A stretch of DNA of 64,000 bases. Origin: Micrococcus flavus. GTDB taxonomy: Bacteria > Actinomycetota > Actinomycetes > Actinomycetales > Micrococcaceae. Positions 47,666-57,449 of this stretch are shown piece by piece (the first letter of the stretch is position 1; every line of letters begins with the position of its first letter). The stretch is taken from NCBI RefSeq assembly GCF_014204815.1, contig NZ_JACHMC010000001.1, positions 1,116,001 to 1,180,000 of the forward strand, written 5' to 3'. Under the pieces are notes generated by a model, which was not told the origin of the DNA, did no database searches, and was given only the letters and a program-made list of their open reading frames with translations. The translations under genes were made by a program, and so were the position numbers.

Positions 47666-49101
47666 CGGCGGGACACGTCCCCGGCGACCCCCGCGGCTTC
47701 ACCCCCGTTGGCCCGGCCGAGCACCGGCCGGGGCCGGCGACGGTGCTCGTCGACGGCACGCCCGTGCTCGAGCACCGCTTCCTCGTGCCGATCGACCACG
47801 CCCTCACGCTCGAGCAGGCGCGCGTCCAGGACGCGGACGGGACGGGCGTCGGCCCGGGCGGCCGCGGCACCCTGGAGGTCCTGGCCCGCGAGGTCCGGGC
47901 CCCCGACGACCCGGACGGCGAGCGGCCGTGGCTGCTCTACCTCCAGGGCGGCCCCGGCTTCGGGGCGCCCCGGCCCGCCCGGCTGGGCGGCTGGCAGCGG
48001 GAGCTGGCGAAGGACTTCCGGCTGCTCCTGCTCGACCAGCGCGGCACCGGGGGCTCGACCCCGGCCACCGCCGCCACGCTGGCCGCCCTGCCCGACGACG
48101 CCGCCCGCGCGGCGTACCTCACGCACCTGCGCGCGCCGTCGATCGTGCAGGACGCCGAGATGATCCGGCGCGCCCTCGGCGCAGGCCCCTGGACGACCCT
48201 CGGCCAGAGCTTCGGCGGATTCTGCACCCTGAGCTACCTCTCGTGGCACCCGGCGGGGCTCGAGCGCTGCCTGATCACCGGCGGACTGGCGCCGCTCACC
48301 GGCCACGCGGACCGCGTCTACCGGGCCACGTACGCCCGGATGCGCGCCCGCGCCGAGGAGTTCTTCGCCCGACACCCCGGGGACCGCGCCAGGTGGGCCG
48401 AGGTGGTGGGCCTGGCGCGAGCGGCCGAGACCGCCGGCGACCCCGTCCGACTGCCGGACGGCTCTCCCCTCACGGCGGGCCGGGTGCAGCAGCTCGGCAT
48501 GCTGCTGGGCGGGAACACCCGCGTGGACCAGCTGCACTGGGCCCTCGCGGACGCGGTGGACCGCACCGGGGCGGCGCCGCGGCTGTCGGAGGCGTTCGGG
48601 GCCGCCGTTGCCGCCCAGGTGGAGCGGGGCACGAACCCGCTGTACGCCGTGCTGCACGAGGCGATCTACGCCCAGCCCGCAGGGCTGGCGGACGGGCGTC
48701 CCGCCACGGACTGGTCGGCCGCCCGCACGCTCGCCCAGCACGTGGACTTCGACCCGGCCCGCTCCCCCGCGCCGCTGCCCACCGGCGAGCACGTCATGCC
48801 CTGGTCCTTCGAGACGGAGGCGGCGCTGCGGCCACTCGCGGGCACCGCCCGCCTGCTGGCCGCGAAGGAGGACTGGGGTCCGCTGTACGACCTCGACGTC
48901 CTCGCGGCGAACGACGTGCCCGTCGCTGCGGCCGTGTACATGCACGACGTCTACGTGGACCGGGACCTCTCCCTCGAGACCGCGGGACGCGTCCGGAACC
49001 TGCAGGTCTGGGAGACCGACGCGTTCCACCACGACGGCCTCGCCGACGACGGCCCGGCGATCGTCCGCCGCCTGCTCGACCTCACCCGCGGCGAGGACTG
49101 A
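47662..49101 (+). CDS. Alpha/beta hydrolase, proline iminopeptidase-like
   Basis: This 479-residue serine hydrolase belongs to the proline iminopeptidase/S33 family. The oxyanion region is YLQGGPGFGAP (residues 94-104), followed by LLLLDQRGTGGS, and the nucleophile elbow GQSFGG places the catalytic serine at 183. The Asp is probably in VAAAVYMHDVYVD, and the His in AFHHDGL (family-typical spacing). An extra lid domain fills about 200-400. There is no signal peptide, so it acts in the cytosol, perhaps on short peptides with N-terminal proline. It starts with GTG 47662, overlapping the helicase stop. A perfect terminator hairpin follows. Confidence 0.9.
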   Translation: MTAGHVPGDPRGFTPVGPAEHRPGPATVLVDGTPVLEHRFLVPIDHALTLEQARVQDADGTGVGPGGRGTLEVLAREVRAPDDPDGERPWLLYLQGGPGFGAPRPARLGGWQRELAKDFRLLLLDQRGTGGSTPATAATLAALPDDAARAAYLTHLRAPSIVQDAEMIRRALGAGPWTTLGQSFGGFCTLSYLSWHPAGLERCLITGGLAPLTGHADRVYRATYARMRARAEEFFARHPGDRARWAEVVGLARAAETAGDPVRLPDGSPLTAGRVQQLGMLLGGNTRVDQLHWALADAVDRTGAAPRLSEAFGAAVAAQVERGTNPLYAVLHEAIYAQPAGLADGRPATDWSAARTLAQHVDFDPARSPAPLPTGEHVMPWSFETEAALRPLAGTARLLAAKEDWGPLYDLDVLAANDVPVAAAVYMHDVYVDRDLSLETAGRVRNLQVWETDAFHHDGLADDGPAIVRRLLDLTRGED

Positions 49102-49128
49102 GGGCCGCCCGACCCGGCTCCCGGAACC

Positions 49129-49170
49129 GACGACGAGGCCCCCTCCCGCGCGGGAGGGGGCCTCGTCGTC
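49129..49170. terminator. Bidirectional terminator between peptidase and TerC gene
   Basis: A perfect 20-bp stem (GACGACGAGGCCCCCTCCCG with its complement) around two bases, between two convergent genes. Confidence 0.88.
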
Positions 49171-49198
49171 GTGTCCGGTCCCGGGGTCGGGAGACGGG

Positions 49199-50455
49199 TC
49201 AGACCGTCGGCCCGTCCTGGGCCACAATCTTCTGCGAGACACCGGCGGCGTCCGCGTCGCGCAGGTCCGCCAGGCGCGCCTCGTGGGCCTGGCGGATGAT
49301 CGCCGACCACCGATCCTTGTGATCGATCAGCTGGTCATGCCACTTGCCGTCCACGCGCTCGGCGCGGCGGATCCACTCGTCCATCAGGGCGGCGGCCTTC
49401 TCGCGCTCGGCCGGGGTGGCGGCGTCGTCGAGCTCGGTGTAGCGGTGGGAGTACTTCTCCGCGTTCTGCAGGGCGCGCAGCGCCTGTCCCTTGGGCGAGG
49501 CGAGCGAGGCGATCACGGTGAGCACGAGGATGCCGACCACCACGAGGAGGGACAGGGTGGTGGGGATCTCCGTGACGGGGACGGGCTGCCCGTCGTTGAT
49601 GAAGCCGAGGGTGTTCTCGTGGAGGGCGTGCAGCACCAGCTTGACGCCGATGAACGCGAGGATCGCGGCGAGGCCGTAGGAGAGGTACACGAGGCGGTCC
49701 AGCAGGCCGTCGATGAGGAAGAACAGCTGGCGCAGGCCCATGAGGGAGAAGGCGGTGGCCGCAAACACGATGTACGGCTCCTGGGTGACGCCGTAGATCG
49801 CCGGGATGGAGTCGAACGCGAAGAGGATGTCCGTCAGGCCGATCGCGATCATCACGAGCAGCATCGGCGTCATGACCTTCTTCCCGTTCTCCACGGTGAA
49901 GAGGCGGTCGCCGTCGTAGTGGTCCGAGGCGGGCAGGAACCTCTTCACGAAGCGGACCATGACGTTGTCCGCCTCCTCCTCTGCCTCGTCCGCGTCGCCC
50001 ATCTCGCTCTTGAGCTGCAGGCCCGCGATCACGATCAGGGCGATGCCGAAGAGGTAGAAGACCCAGGAGAACGCGGAGATGGCCGCCGCGCCGATGAGGA
50101 TGAACACGGTGCGCGAGATGATCGCGAAGGTGATGCCGAACAGCAGCACCTTCTGCTGGTAGTCCCGCGGCACTCCGAAGCTGGCCATGATCACCAGGAA
50201 CACGAAGAGGTTGTCGACGCTGAGCGCCTTCTCGAGGATGTAGCCGGTGTAGTACTCGACGGCGTGCTGGGTGTCCCCGAAGAGGAAGAACACGAGGCCG
50301 AAGGCCAGGGCCAGTGCGATGTAGATCCCGGACCACACCGCCGCCTCGCGGATGGTGGGGGTGTGCGCCTTGCGCACGTGGGCGAAGTAGTCGAAGGCGA
50401 GGAGGCCGACGATCAGCGCGATCGTCAGGCCCCAGGTCAATCCGTTGATCTCCAC
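49199..50455 (-). CDS. TerC/Alx family membrane protein
   Basis: This 418-residue protein has the TerC domain of about nine membrane helices (LTIALIVGLLAFDYFA, AAVWSGIYIALALAFGLVFFL, SVDNLFVFLVIMASF, KVLLFGITFAIISRTVFIL, SWVFYLFGIALIVIAG and others). The conserved acidic patches YILEKALSVDNLFVF and LTDILFAFDSIPAIYGVTQEP are metal-binding in the family and are intact. After the last helix there is a charged C-terminal domain of about 90 residues with helical Ala/Glu/Arg content. TerC/Alx proteins export or balance manganese and help metallate secreted proteins. The 5' leader holds a probable yybP-ykoY element, so Mn control is likely. ATG 50455 gives MEINGLTWGL. Confidence 0.92.
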   Translation of the reverse strand: MEINGLTWGLTIALIVGLLAFDYFAHVRKAHTPTIREAAVWSGIYIALALAFGLVFFLFGDTQHAVEYYTGYILEKALSVDNLFVFLVIMASFGVPRDYQQKVLLFGITFAIISRTVFILIGAAAISAFSWVFYLFGIALIVIAGLQLKSEMGDADEAEEEADNVMVRFVKRFLPASDHYDGDRLFTVENGKKVMTPMLLVMIAIGLTDILFAFDSIPAIYGVTQEPYIVFAATAFSLMGLRQLFFLIDGLLDRLVYLSYGLAAILAFIGVKLVLHALHENTLGFINDGQPVPVTEIPTTLSLLVVVGILVLTVIASLASPKGQALRALQNAEKYSHRYTELDDAATPAEREKAAALMDEWIRRAERVDGKWHDQLIDHKDRWSAIIRQAHEARLADLRDADAAGVSQKIVAQDGPTV

Positions 50456-50473
50456 GCGGGGAGCACCTTTCGG

Positions 50474-50616
50474 GAGGGGACTCGGTCAATGCTCGCAAGT
50501 CTCTCCGCCCCGCCCCGGCATGACCGACGGCGTGGGCCGCTGCGTCCGGCGGACGGGGCCGACGACCGGCCGCGCCGTCCACGTGGTGACGTCCGCAGTG
50601 TTCTGGATACTCCCCT
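50474..50616 (-). ncRNA. Probable yybP-ykoY manganese riboswitch upstream of TerC gene
   Basis: The minus-strand leader opens with GGGGAGTA (50608-50615) and soon has CTGCGGACGTCA (50587-50598), both resembling the conserved loops of the yybP-ykoY aptamer. It closes with TGACCGAGTCCCC, whose TCCCC can pair with GGGGA as the base stem, and GGTCA/TGACC also pair inside. A -10 box (TAGAGT, 50628-50633) places the 5' end near 50621. The aptamer lies before a TerC gene, the classic target (ykoY of B. subtilis, alx of E. coli). The assignment rests on remembered consensus elements, not a covariance model. Confidence 0.62.
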
Positions 50617-50627
50617 ACGACAGGATG

Positions 50628-50633
50628 ACTCTA
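50628..50633 (-). promoter_or_regulatory. -10 box of riboswitch-TerC transcript
   Basis: TAGAGT on the minus strand, 12 bases upstream of GGGGAGTA; transcription would begin near 50621, giving a leader of about 165 bases. Confidence 0.45.
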
Positions 50634-50693
50634 CAGCATCGGGGCCGGTCGCCCGCGGGCGGCCGGCCCTATAGCCGTCGGGTCGGCGGACGC

Positions 50694-51733
50694 TCAGCGG
50701 TCGTCGCGGCGCGCGGCGTCGGACACCTGGCGCATGCGCTCCGCGGACTCGGCGCGCGGCACGTCGCCCTCGTGGGCGGCCTTGCCCCAGAGCAGGGAGG
50801 CCACCGTGGCCACCACGAGCGTGCCGACGATGACGCCGAGGGAGAGGAAGGTGGAGATCTCGGGCACGGGAACGGGCTGGCCGCCGTTGATGAACGGCAG
50901 CTCGTTCTCATGCAGCGCATGCAGGATGAGTTTGACACCGATGAACGCCAGGATGAACGCGAGGCCGTGCTTGAGGTACACGAGGCGGTCCATCAGCCCG
51001 CCGAGCAGGAAGTAGAGCTGGCGCAGGCCCATGAGGGCGAAGATGTTGGCCGTCAGGACGATGAACCCGTTCTGGGTGAGGCCGAAGATCGCCGGGATGG
51101 AGTCCACCGCGAACATGACGTCCGTCAGTCCGATCGTGATGAACACGACCACCATGGGGGTGAACATGCGCTTGCCGTTCACCGTGGTGCGCAGCTTGTT
51201 GCCGTCGTAGTCCTCCGCCACGTTGAGGCGGCGGGTCAGCTTGGCGACCAGGCCGGGCTCGGCCTCCTCGCCGTCGTCGTCGTCCTTGAGCTGGTGCCAC
51301 GCGGTCCAGAGCAGGAACGCGCCGAAGATGTAGAACACCCAGGTGAGATGCTCGATGGCGACGGCGCCGATCGCGATGAAGACTACCCGCGCGATGAGGG
51401 CGATGATGATGCCCACCATCAAGACCTCCTGCTGGTACCGGCGCGGCACCTGGAACTCGGCCATGATGATGAGGAACACGAACAGGTTGTCCACCGAGAG
51501 GCTGTACTCCGTGACCCAGCCCGCCAGGAACTCGGTGCCGTGCTGGACGTCTCCCAGGACGAACAGCAGGCCCGCGAAGATCAGCGCCAGGGTGACGTAG
51601 AAGCCGATCCAGAGTCCGGCCTCCTTACGGAGGGCTCGTGCGGGCGCTTGACCACGTACAGCAGGTCGAAGAGCAGGATCAGGCCGAGGACCACGAGGGT
51701 GGTGGTTTGGAAGGCGGGACTGAGGACATCCAT
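50694..51733 (-). pseudogene. TerC/Alx family membrane protein, frame broken near the N-terminus
   Basis: A second TerC gene, but interrupted. From ATG 51733 the reading gives a good first helix (MDVLSPAFQTTTLVVLGLIL, then LLFDLLYVVKRPHEPS) and then a stop at 51581-51583. The TerC body continues in another frame from about 51625 (RKEAGLWIGFYVTLALIFAG) to the stop at 50694. Adding one base in 51624-51635 (CCTTACGGAGGG) would rejoin them to about 346 residues, aligned with the first TerC (HTPTIREAAVW against HEPSRKEAGLW). The acidic motifs (SVDNLFVFLIIMAEF and DVMFAVDSIPAIFGLTQ) are intact. It is therefore either a recent pseudogene or a sequencing slip. The two TerC copies are tandem and similar in their helices but differ in C-termini. 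Confidence 0.8.
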
Positions 51734-51811
51734 CGGGGCGTGGCCTCTCGTGGCAGGGACGCGTCATGGTACCTCGCAGGGCCTCGCCCGCCGTGCGGCC
51801 CCGTGGCCGGA

Positions 51812-52531
51812 TCAGGCCAGGCCGAGGGCCAGGTGGACCAGCACGCCGGCTCCGGCGGCCAGGGTCCAGCTGGCGAGCGAGCCGATCAGGAACTCCTCGG
51901 CGCTGGCGCCCGCCGGCCCGCCCTTCGGGTCCTGGGCCCGGGCGTCCTGGGCGATCTCGGGGAACCGGACGATGCCCTTGGCCGCCATGATGGCCGCCAC
52001 GACCTGCCATGCGGCCAGGAGCCCGAGAACCGTCATCAGCAGGCGCTCCATGGGGCCGATGAACCGCCCGCCGCGCAGTCCCGCCGCATCCCGCTCCCGG
52101 TCCGCCGGCGGGTCCGCCTCCCCCGACGGCCGGCCCGCGAGGGCGAGCACGTCCCGCGTCACGACGTTCGCGGTCTCCACGAGGACCAGGCCCGCGGCGA
52201 GCAGGACCAGCCCGACCGGGGCCGGGGGGACGACCGCCGCGCCCGTGTGCTCGGCCACGGCCAGCAGGACCACGACGCCGACGACGCCCGTCCGCCACAC
52301 GGGGCGGCGGGCGGCGGCGAGGGCGTGCCAGACGCCGGCCACTCCCAGGGCCGTCGTCGCCGCGGCGAGGGGCCCCGGGCCCGGCCCTGCGGACGGGGAC
52401 AGGACGAGGACGCCCAGGAGGATGGCCGCCACGGCCGCCGCGAGCCGCAGCCAGGGCCGGCGCGCCGCGGGCCCGGGGGTGACGGCGGCCAGGTCGTGCA
52501 CGCCGAGGCCGAGCAGAATGAGGGCCGTCAC
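51812..52531 (-). CDS. SatE-like (DUF3307-related) membrane protein
   Basis: This 239-residue membrane protein has six or seven hydrophobic helices rich in Ala, Leu and Val. The C-terminal part, GPMERLLMTVLGLLAAWQVVAAIMAAKGIVRFPEI and then EEFLIGSLASWTLAAGAGV, matches my memory of the end of SatE-like DUF3307 proteins. The gene starts with GTG 52531 inside the stop of satD (GTGA), so the pair is translated together. In streptococci the satD and satE genes occur together in the sat operon of acid tolerance. Function is not established. Confidence in the family is moderate because the N-terminal half is generic hydrophobic sequence. Confidence 0.8.
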   Translation of the reverse strand: MTALILLGLGVHDLAAVTPGPAARRPWLRLAAAVAAILLGVLVLSPSAGPGPGPLAAATTALGVAGVWHALAAARRPVWRTGVVGVVVLLAVAEHTGAAVVPPAPVGLVLLAAGLVLVETANVVTRDVLALAGRPSGEADPPADRERDAAGLRGGRFIGPMERLLMTVLGLLAAWQVVAAIMAAKGIVRFPEIAQDARAQDPKGGPAGASAEEFLIGSLASWTLAAGAGVLVHLALGLA

Positions 52532-53217
52532 GCCTGATCCCCTCCGGCAGGTGTGGCCGCCTCGAGTGCGGCGTCGAGGTCGAGCAGCTCCCGGATGCCG
52601 GAGCGGGACACGGCCTGGGAGACGGCGGACTGCGTGATGCGCTCGGCCCGGGCTGCCTGGGCCTGCGTCCGTCCGGCCAGCAGCGCGGCCGCCAGGCGGC
52701 GCTCGCGTGCGCGCAGGCGGCCCACGAGGTGATCCCGCAGCAGCAGCTGCCCGTCGAGGGCGAGGCTCAGCGCGGCGTCCTCCCCGACGAAGGCCGTGGC
52801 GGCGCCGGCGGCACGGTCGGCGGCCGTCTCGAGGGCGGCGCGGGCGCGGTGCCATGCTGAGCCGTCCAGGATCGGCCCGCCCTCGCCCTCGACGGGGGCG
52901 GCCACCTCCACGTGCTCCCCCTCGCCGATCCCGAAGCGGAGCTCGACGCCGCCGGGCAGGGCCAGGCCGACGCGCAGGACGCTGCGGGCCGCGGCCGCCC
53001 AGTGGGCGTGGAGGGACTGGAACTCGTCGCCGACGGTCGCCCAGGCGGGCACCACGGGCGGCACCTGACGCTCGGCCTCGGCGAAGGCCGCGAGGACGGC
53101 CGCCTGGGCCTCCGCCCGGTCGGACAGGCGGCGGGACCCGACGATGTCGGCGATGACGGCCGCGCGGGGGTCCGGCGTCGCGCCCGCGGGGGCGAGGGTG
53201 GTCTCCGCCTGCATCAT
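52528..53217 (-). CDS. SatD family protein
   Basis: This 229-residue protein has the SatD-family start VIADIVGSRRLSDRAEAQ, followed by VPAWATVGDEFQSLHAHWAAAARSVLRVGLAL and RFGIGEGEHVEV, which resemble a cyclase-like fold. The C-terminal 65 residues read RERRLAAALLAGRTQAQAARAERITQSAVSQAVSRSGIRELL, a helix-turn-helix of the SatD type, so it may be a DNA-binding regulator. The start ATG is at 53217 or 53214. A good sigma-70-like promoter with an AT-rich spacer lies directly upstream (53245-53273). The membrane partner SatE overlaps it. Regulation of the partner's activity by SatD is an inference. Confidence 0.85.
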   Translation of the reverse strand: MMQAETTLAPAGATPDPRAAVIADIVGSRRLSDRAEAQAAVLAAFAEAERQVPPVVPAWATVGDEFQSLHAHWAAAARSVLRVGLALPGGVELRFGIGEGEHVEVAAPVEGEGGPILDGSAWHRARAALETAADRAAGAATAFVGEDAALSLALDGQLLLRDHLVGRLRARERRLAAALLAGRTQAQAARAERITQSAVSQAVSRSGIRELLDLDAALEAATPAGGDQA

Positions 53218-53244
53218 GGTCCCGACGTTACACGAACAGTGATA

Positions 53245-53273
53245 ATTATGAAATATCAGCGTTTTTGAGTCAC
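53245..53273 (-). promoter_or_regulatory. AT-rich promoter of the satD-satE pair
   Basis: On the minus strand GTGACT (53268-53273), 17 bases and CATAAT (53245-53250) make the best consensus-like promoter seen in the window. The -35 covers the stop codon of the MFS gene. GATAATTATGAAATATC (53241-53257) overlaps it as an imperfect palindrome, a possible operator. The AT content stands out against the very GC-rich surroundings. Confidence 0.65.
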
Positions 53274-54355
53274 GCGCCCGGCCCGCCGGGGACCGCCTGG
53301 ACCAGGACGCGATCGGGGCCCCTGACGAGTTCGGACACGCGGGCGGAGCCGGCCACCGTGGCCGCGGACCACCCGAGGCCGAGGAGGACCAGGCCCACGG
53401 TGACCACGGGCACGGAGCCGCGTCCCGCCCCCGCCAGCAGGCAGGCGGCCACCAGTGTCCCCAGGCCGGCCGCCGTGAGCCGGACGCGCCCCCACCGGTC
53501 CGCCAGGTGGCCCATCACCGGGGAGAGCGCGTACATGCCCGCGATGTGCAGCGAGATGACGAGGCCGATCACCACGAAGGTGTCCGGGGCGGTGTCCAGG
53601 TGCGCGGCGTGCTCCTGCGCGGCGTGCGCGGCGTGCTCCTGCGCGGCGTGCGCCGCACCGGGGGCCTCGTCCGGGGACGCCGGGTCCTGGGCCACGCAGG
53701 CCAGGTGCACGGGCGTCATGGACATGACGGCCACCATCACCGCGTGCGCGGTCACCACGGCCGTCACGGCGAGAGCGACCGCCCGCTCCCGGCGCAGGAC
53801 GGTGAGACCGTCGGCGAGCCGCGGGCGCGGGGCGGGGGGTCCGCCGCCGAGGCGCAGGGCGGTGGTGAGGGGGTCGGGGCGGAGGCCGACCTGGAGGATG
53901 GCGACGGCGAGCAGCATGCCCGCCAGGGACAGCAGGAACGGGCCGGACGTGTCCGGCAGCCCCAGCGGACGCGCCAGGGCGGCGCCGGGACCGATGAGGT
54001 TGGGGCCGGCGACGGCGCCGAGGGTGATGGACCAGACGACGAGGCCCAGGTCCCGGGCTCGCGTGACGTCGTCGGCCAGGTCCGTGGCGGCGAAGCGGGC
54101 CTGGAGGTTGCCGGCGGCGCCGAGTCCCACGAGGAGCGCGGCGGCGAGGAGCAGGGGGTAGCTGCCGAGCACGGGGGCGAGGACCATGCCGACGGTGCCG
54201 AGGGCGGCGAGGCCGTTGGCGGCGGTGAGCGCCGTGCGTCGGCCGTGGGCGAGCGCGAGGCGGGCCAGGGGCAGGGCGCTCAGCGCCCCGGCCAGGGACA
54301 TGGCCATGCTGGTGGTCCCGCCCCAGCCGGCGTGGCCGCTGAGCTCGACGGCCAT
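53270..54355 (-). CDS. MFS transporter, intact part (N-terminal helix out of frame)
   Basis: This 361-codon open reading frame encodes an MFS exporter starting inside its first helix at ATG 54355. In-frame upstream codons (RRTVRALAASQVFSGLGNGSALAVGSV by translation) complete helix 1 and lead back to GTG 54524, which overlaps the uvrB stop as GTGA. A 25-bp tandem duplication (54446-54495) shifts the frame between GTG and the body; with one copy the protein would be 409 residues, normal for the family. Motif A-like LAHGRRTALTAANGL and HLADRWGRVRL are visible. A His/Gln/Ala-rich external loop between helices 7 and 8 is made of two 24-bp repeats. The exported compound is unknown. As sequenced, only a truncated product starting near 54355 could be made. 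Confidence 0.78.
   Translation of the reverse strand: MAVELSGHAGWGGTTSMAMSLAGALSALPLARLALAHGRRTALTAANGLAALGTVGMVLAPVLGSYPLLLAAALLVGLGAAGNLQARFAATDLADDVTRARDLGLVVWSITLGAVAGPNLIGPGAALARPLGLPDTSGPFLLSLAGMLLAVAILQVGLRPDPLTTALRLGGGPPAPRPRLADGLTVLRRERAVALAVTAVVTAHAVMVAVMSMTPVHLACVAQDPASPDEAPGAAHAAQEHAAHAAQEHAAHLDTAPDTFVVIGLVISLHIAGMYALSPVMGHLADRWGRVRLTAAGLGTLVAACLLAGAGRGSVPVVTVGLVLLGLGWSAATVAGSARVSELVRGPDRVLVQAVPGGPGA
53602..53649. repeat. Two 24-bp tandem repeats in MFS gene
   Basis: Unit 53602-53625 is repeated exactly at 53626-53649. Because 24 is a multiple of three, copy number changes the length of the His-rich loop by 8 residues without changing the frame. Confidence 0.92.
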
Positions 54356-54445
54356 GACCGAGCCGACCGCGAGCGCGGACCCGTTGCCGAGGCCGGAGAA
54401 GACCTGGCTGGCGGCGAGGGCGCGGACGGTGCGGCGTTGGGCGGC

Positions 54446-54495
54446 GCGGCGGGGGGTGGTGTCGAGGAGCGCGGCGGGGGGTGGTGTCGAGGAGC
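54446..54495. repeat. Two 25-bp tandem repeats that set the frame of the MFS gene
   Basis: Bases 54446-54470 are repeated exactly at 54471-54495, followed by the first 10 bases of a third copy (54496-54505). The unit begins GCGGCGGGGGG and ends TCGAGGAGC. It lies between GTG 54524 and the first helix of the MFS gene, so each copy moves the reading frame by one base: one or four copies are in frame, two or three are not. Confidence 0.93.
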
Positions 54496-54520
54496 GCGGC
54501 GGGGGCGGGGCCGGTGGGGG

Positions 54521-56649
<2,129 letters not shown>

Positions 56650-56653
<4 letters not shown>

Positions 56654-57267
56654 GCGGCCATCCCCCGCCACACGGCGCGGGTGAGCTCGCGCAGGCGCTC
56701 GAGGTCGCCGTCGTTGACGATCACGACGTCGGCCACCGCCGCCCGCTGCTCGTCCGTGGCCTGGGCGGCGATGCGGGCCTCGGCGTCTTCGACGCTCATG
56801 CCGCGGTCCTCGACCATGCGGCGGATGCGCTCCTCGCGGGGTGCCTGGACCACGAGGACCAGATCGAACGCGTCCGCCTGGCCCGTCTCCACCAGCAGGG
56901 GGACGTCCTGCACCACGACGACGTCGGGACCCGCCTGCGCCACGATCTCCCGGGCCATCCGCCGCACGCGCGGGTGCACGATCCGGTTGAGGCGCTCGCG
57001 CTGGCCGGCGTCGGCGAACACGATCGCGGCCAGCGCCGCGCGGTCCAGCAAGCCGTCGGCGGCGATCACCCGGTCGCCGAAGGCCTCCTGGACGGCCGCC
57101 AGCCCCTCCGTGCCGGGCTCGAGGACGAGCCGGGCGAGGGCGTCGGAGTCCACGAGCAGGGCGCCGCACCGCTCCAGCTCGGCCGCCACGGCGGACTTGC
57201 CGGCGGCGATGCCCCCGGTGAGGCCCACGTGCAGACGCGGGCGCAGGGTCGGGTCGGTCACGGTCAT
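56650..57267 (-). CDS. coaE: Dephospho-CoA kinase
   Basis: This 205-residue P-loop kinase makes CoA from dephospho-CoA and ATP. Walker A is [11 protein letters not shown] (15-25), followed by the acidic [18 protein letters not shown] with the base-like Asp, and [15 protein letters not shown] with the substrate-binding DVPLL. The lid has [28 protein letters not shown]. It precedes uvrB with a 4-base overlap, a conserved pairing in actinobacteria. A BCCT transporter with a second, degenerate CoaE-like domain lies upstream on the same strand, about 180 bases away. Confidence 0.96.
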
Positions 57268-57397
57268 CGGGCGTCCTCCTCGGGTCGGGCCCGCACGGCG
57301 GGGTCCGCCGGGGCCGCGTCCAGCACCGGCTGGACCTTCTCGGCTCCCAGTATGCCCGGCCCGGCGGAACCCGCCCCAGCCGCGCGTGCGGACGGCG

Positions 57398-57434
57398 ACG
57401 GGCGCCCGCCCCCGAGCGGGGTGCGGGCGCCCGT
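57398..57434 (-). terminator. BCCT-CoaE-like gene terminator
   Basis: ACGGGCGCCCGC (57398-57409) pairs with GCGGGCGCCCGT (57423-57434), with further CCCC/GGGG pairing inside. It follows the BCCT fusion gene by 16 bases. Confidence 0.75.
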
Positions 57435-57449
57435 GGGGTGCCGGTGCGG

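Noticed and set aside
49129-49170. The long palindrome as an attachment site or insertion-sequence end
   Set aside because: It lies between convergent genes, has no target duplication or transposase nearby and fits the terminator pattern used throughout the window.
51610-51630. TAAGGAGG as a ribosome site for a shorter TerC protein
   Set aside because: No ATG or GTG lies at a usable distance in the TerC frame, and helix 1 would be missing.
51617-51636. Programmed -1 frameshift at TAAGGAGG in the second TerC gene
   Set aside because: An SD-like TAAGGAGG lies at the frame break, which can stimulate frameshifting, but there is no slippery heptamer and the bases simply encode the conserved Lys-Glu. 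A one-base loss is simpler.
54446-54505. Short CRISPR-like array from repeated 25-bp units
   Set aside because: The copies are directly adjacent with no spacers and lie within a gene start. No cas genes are present.
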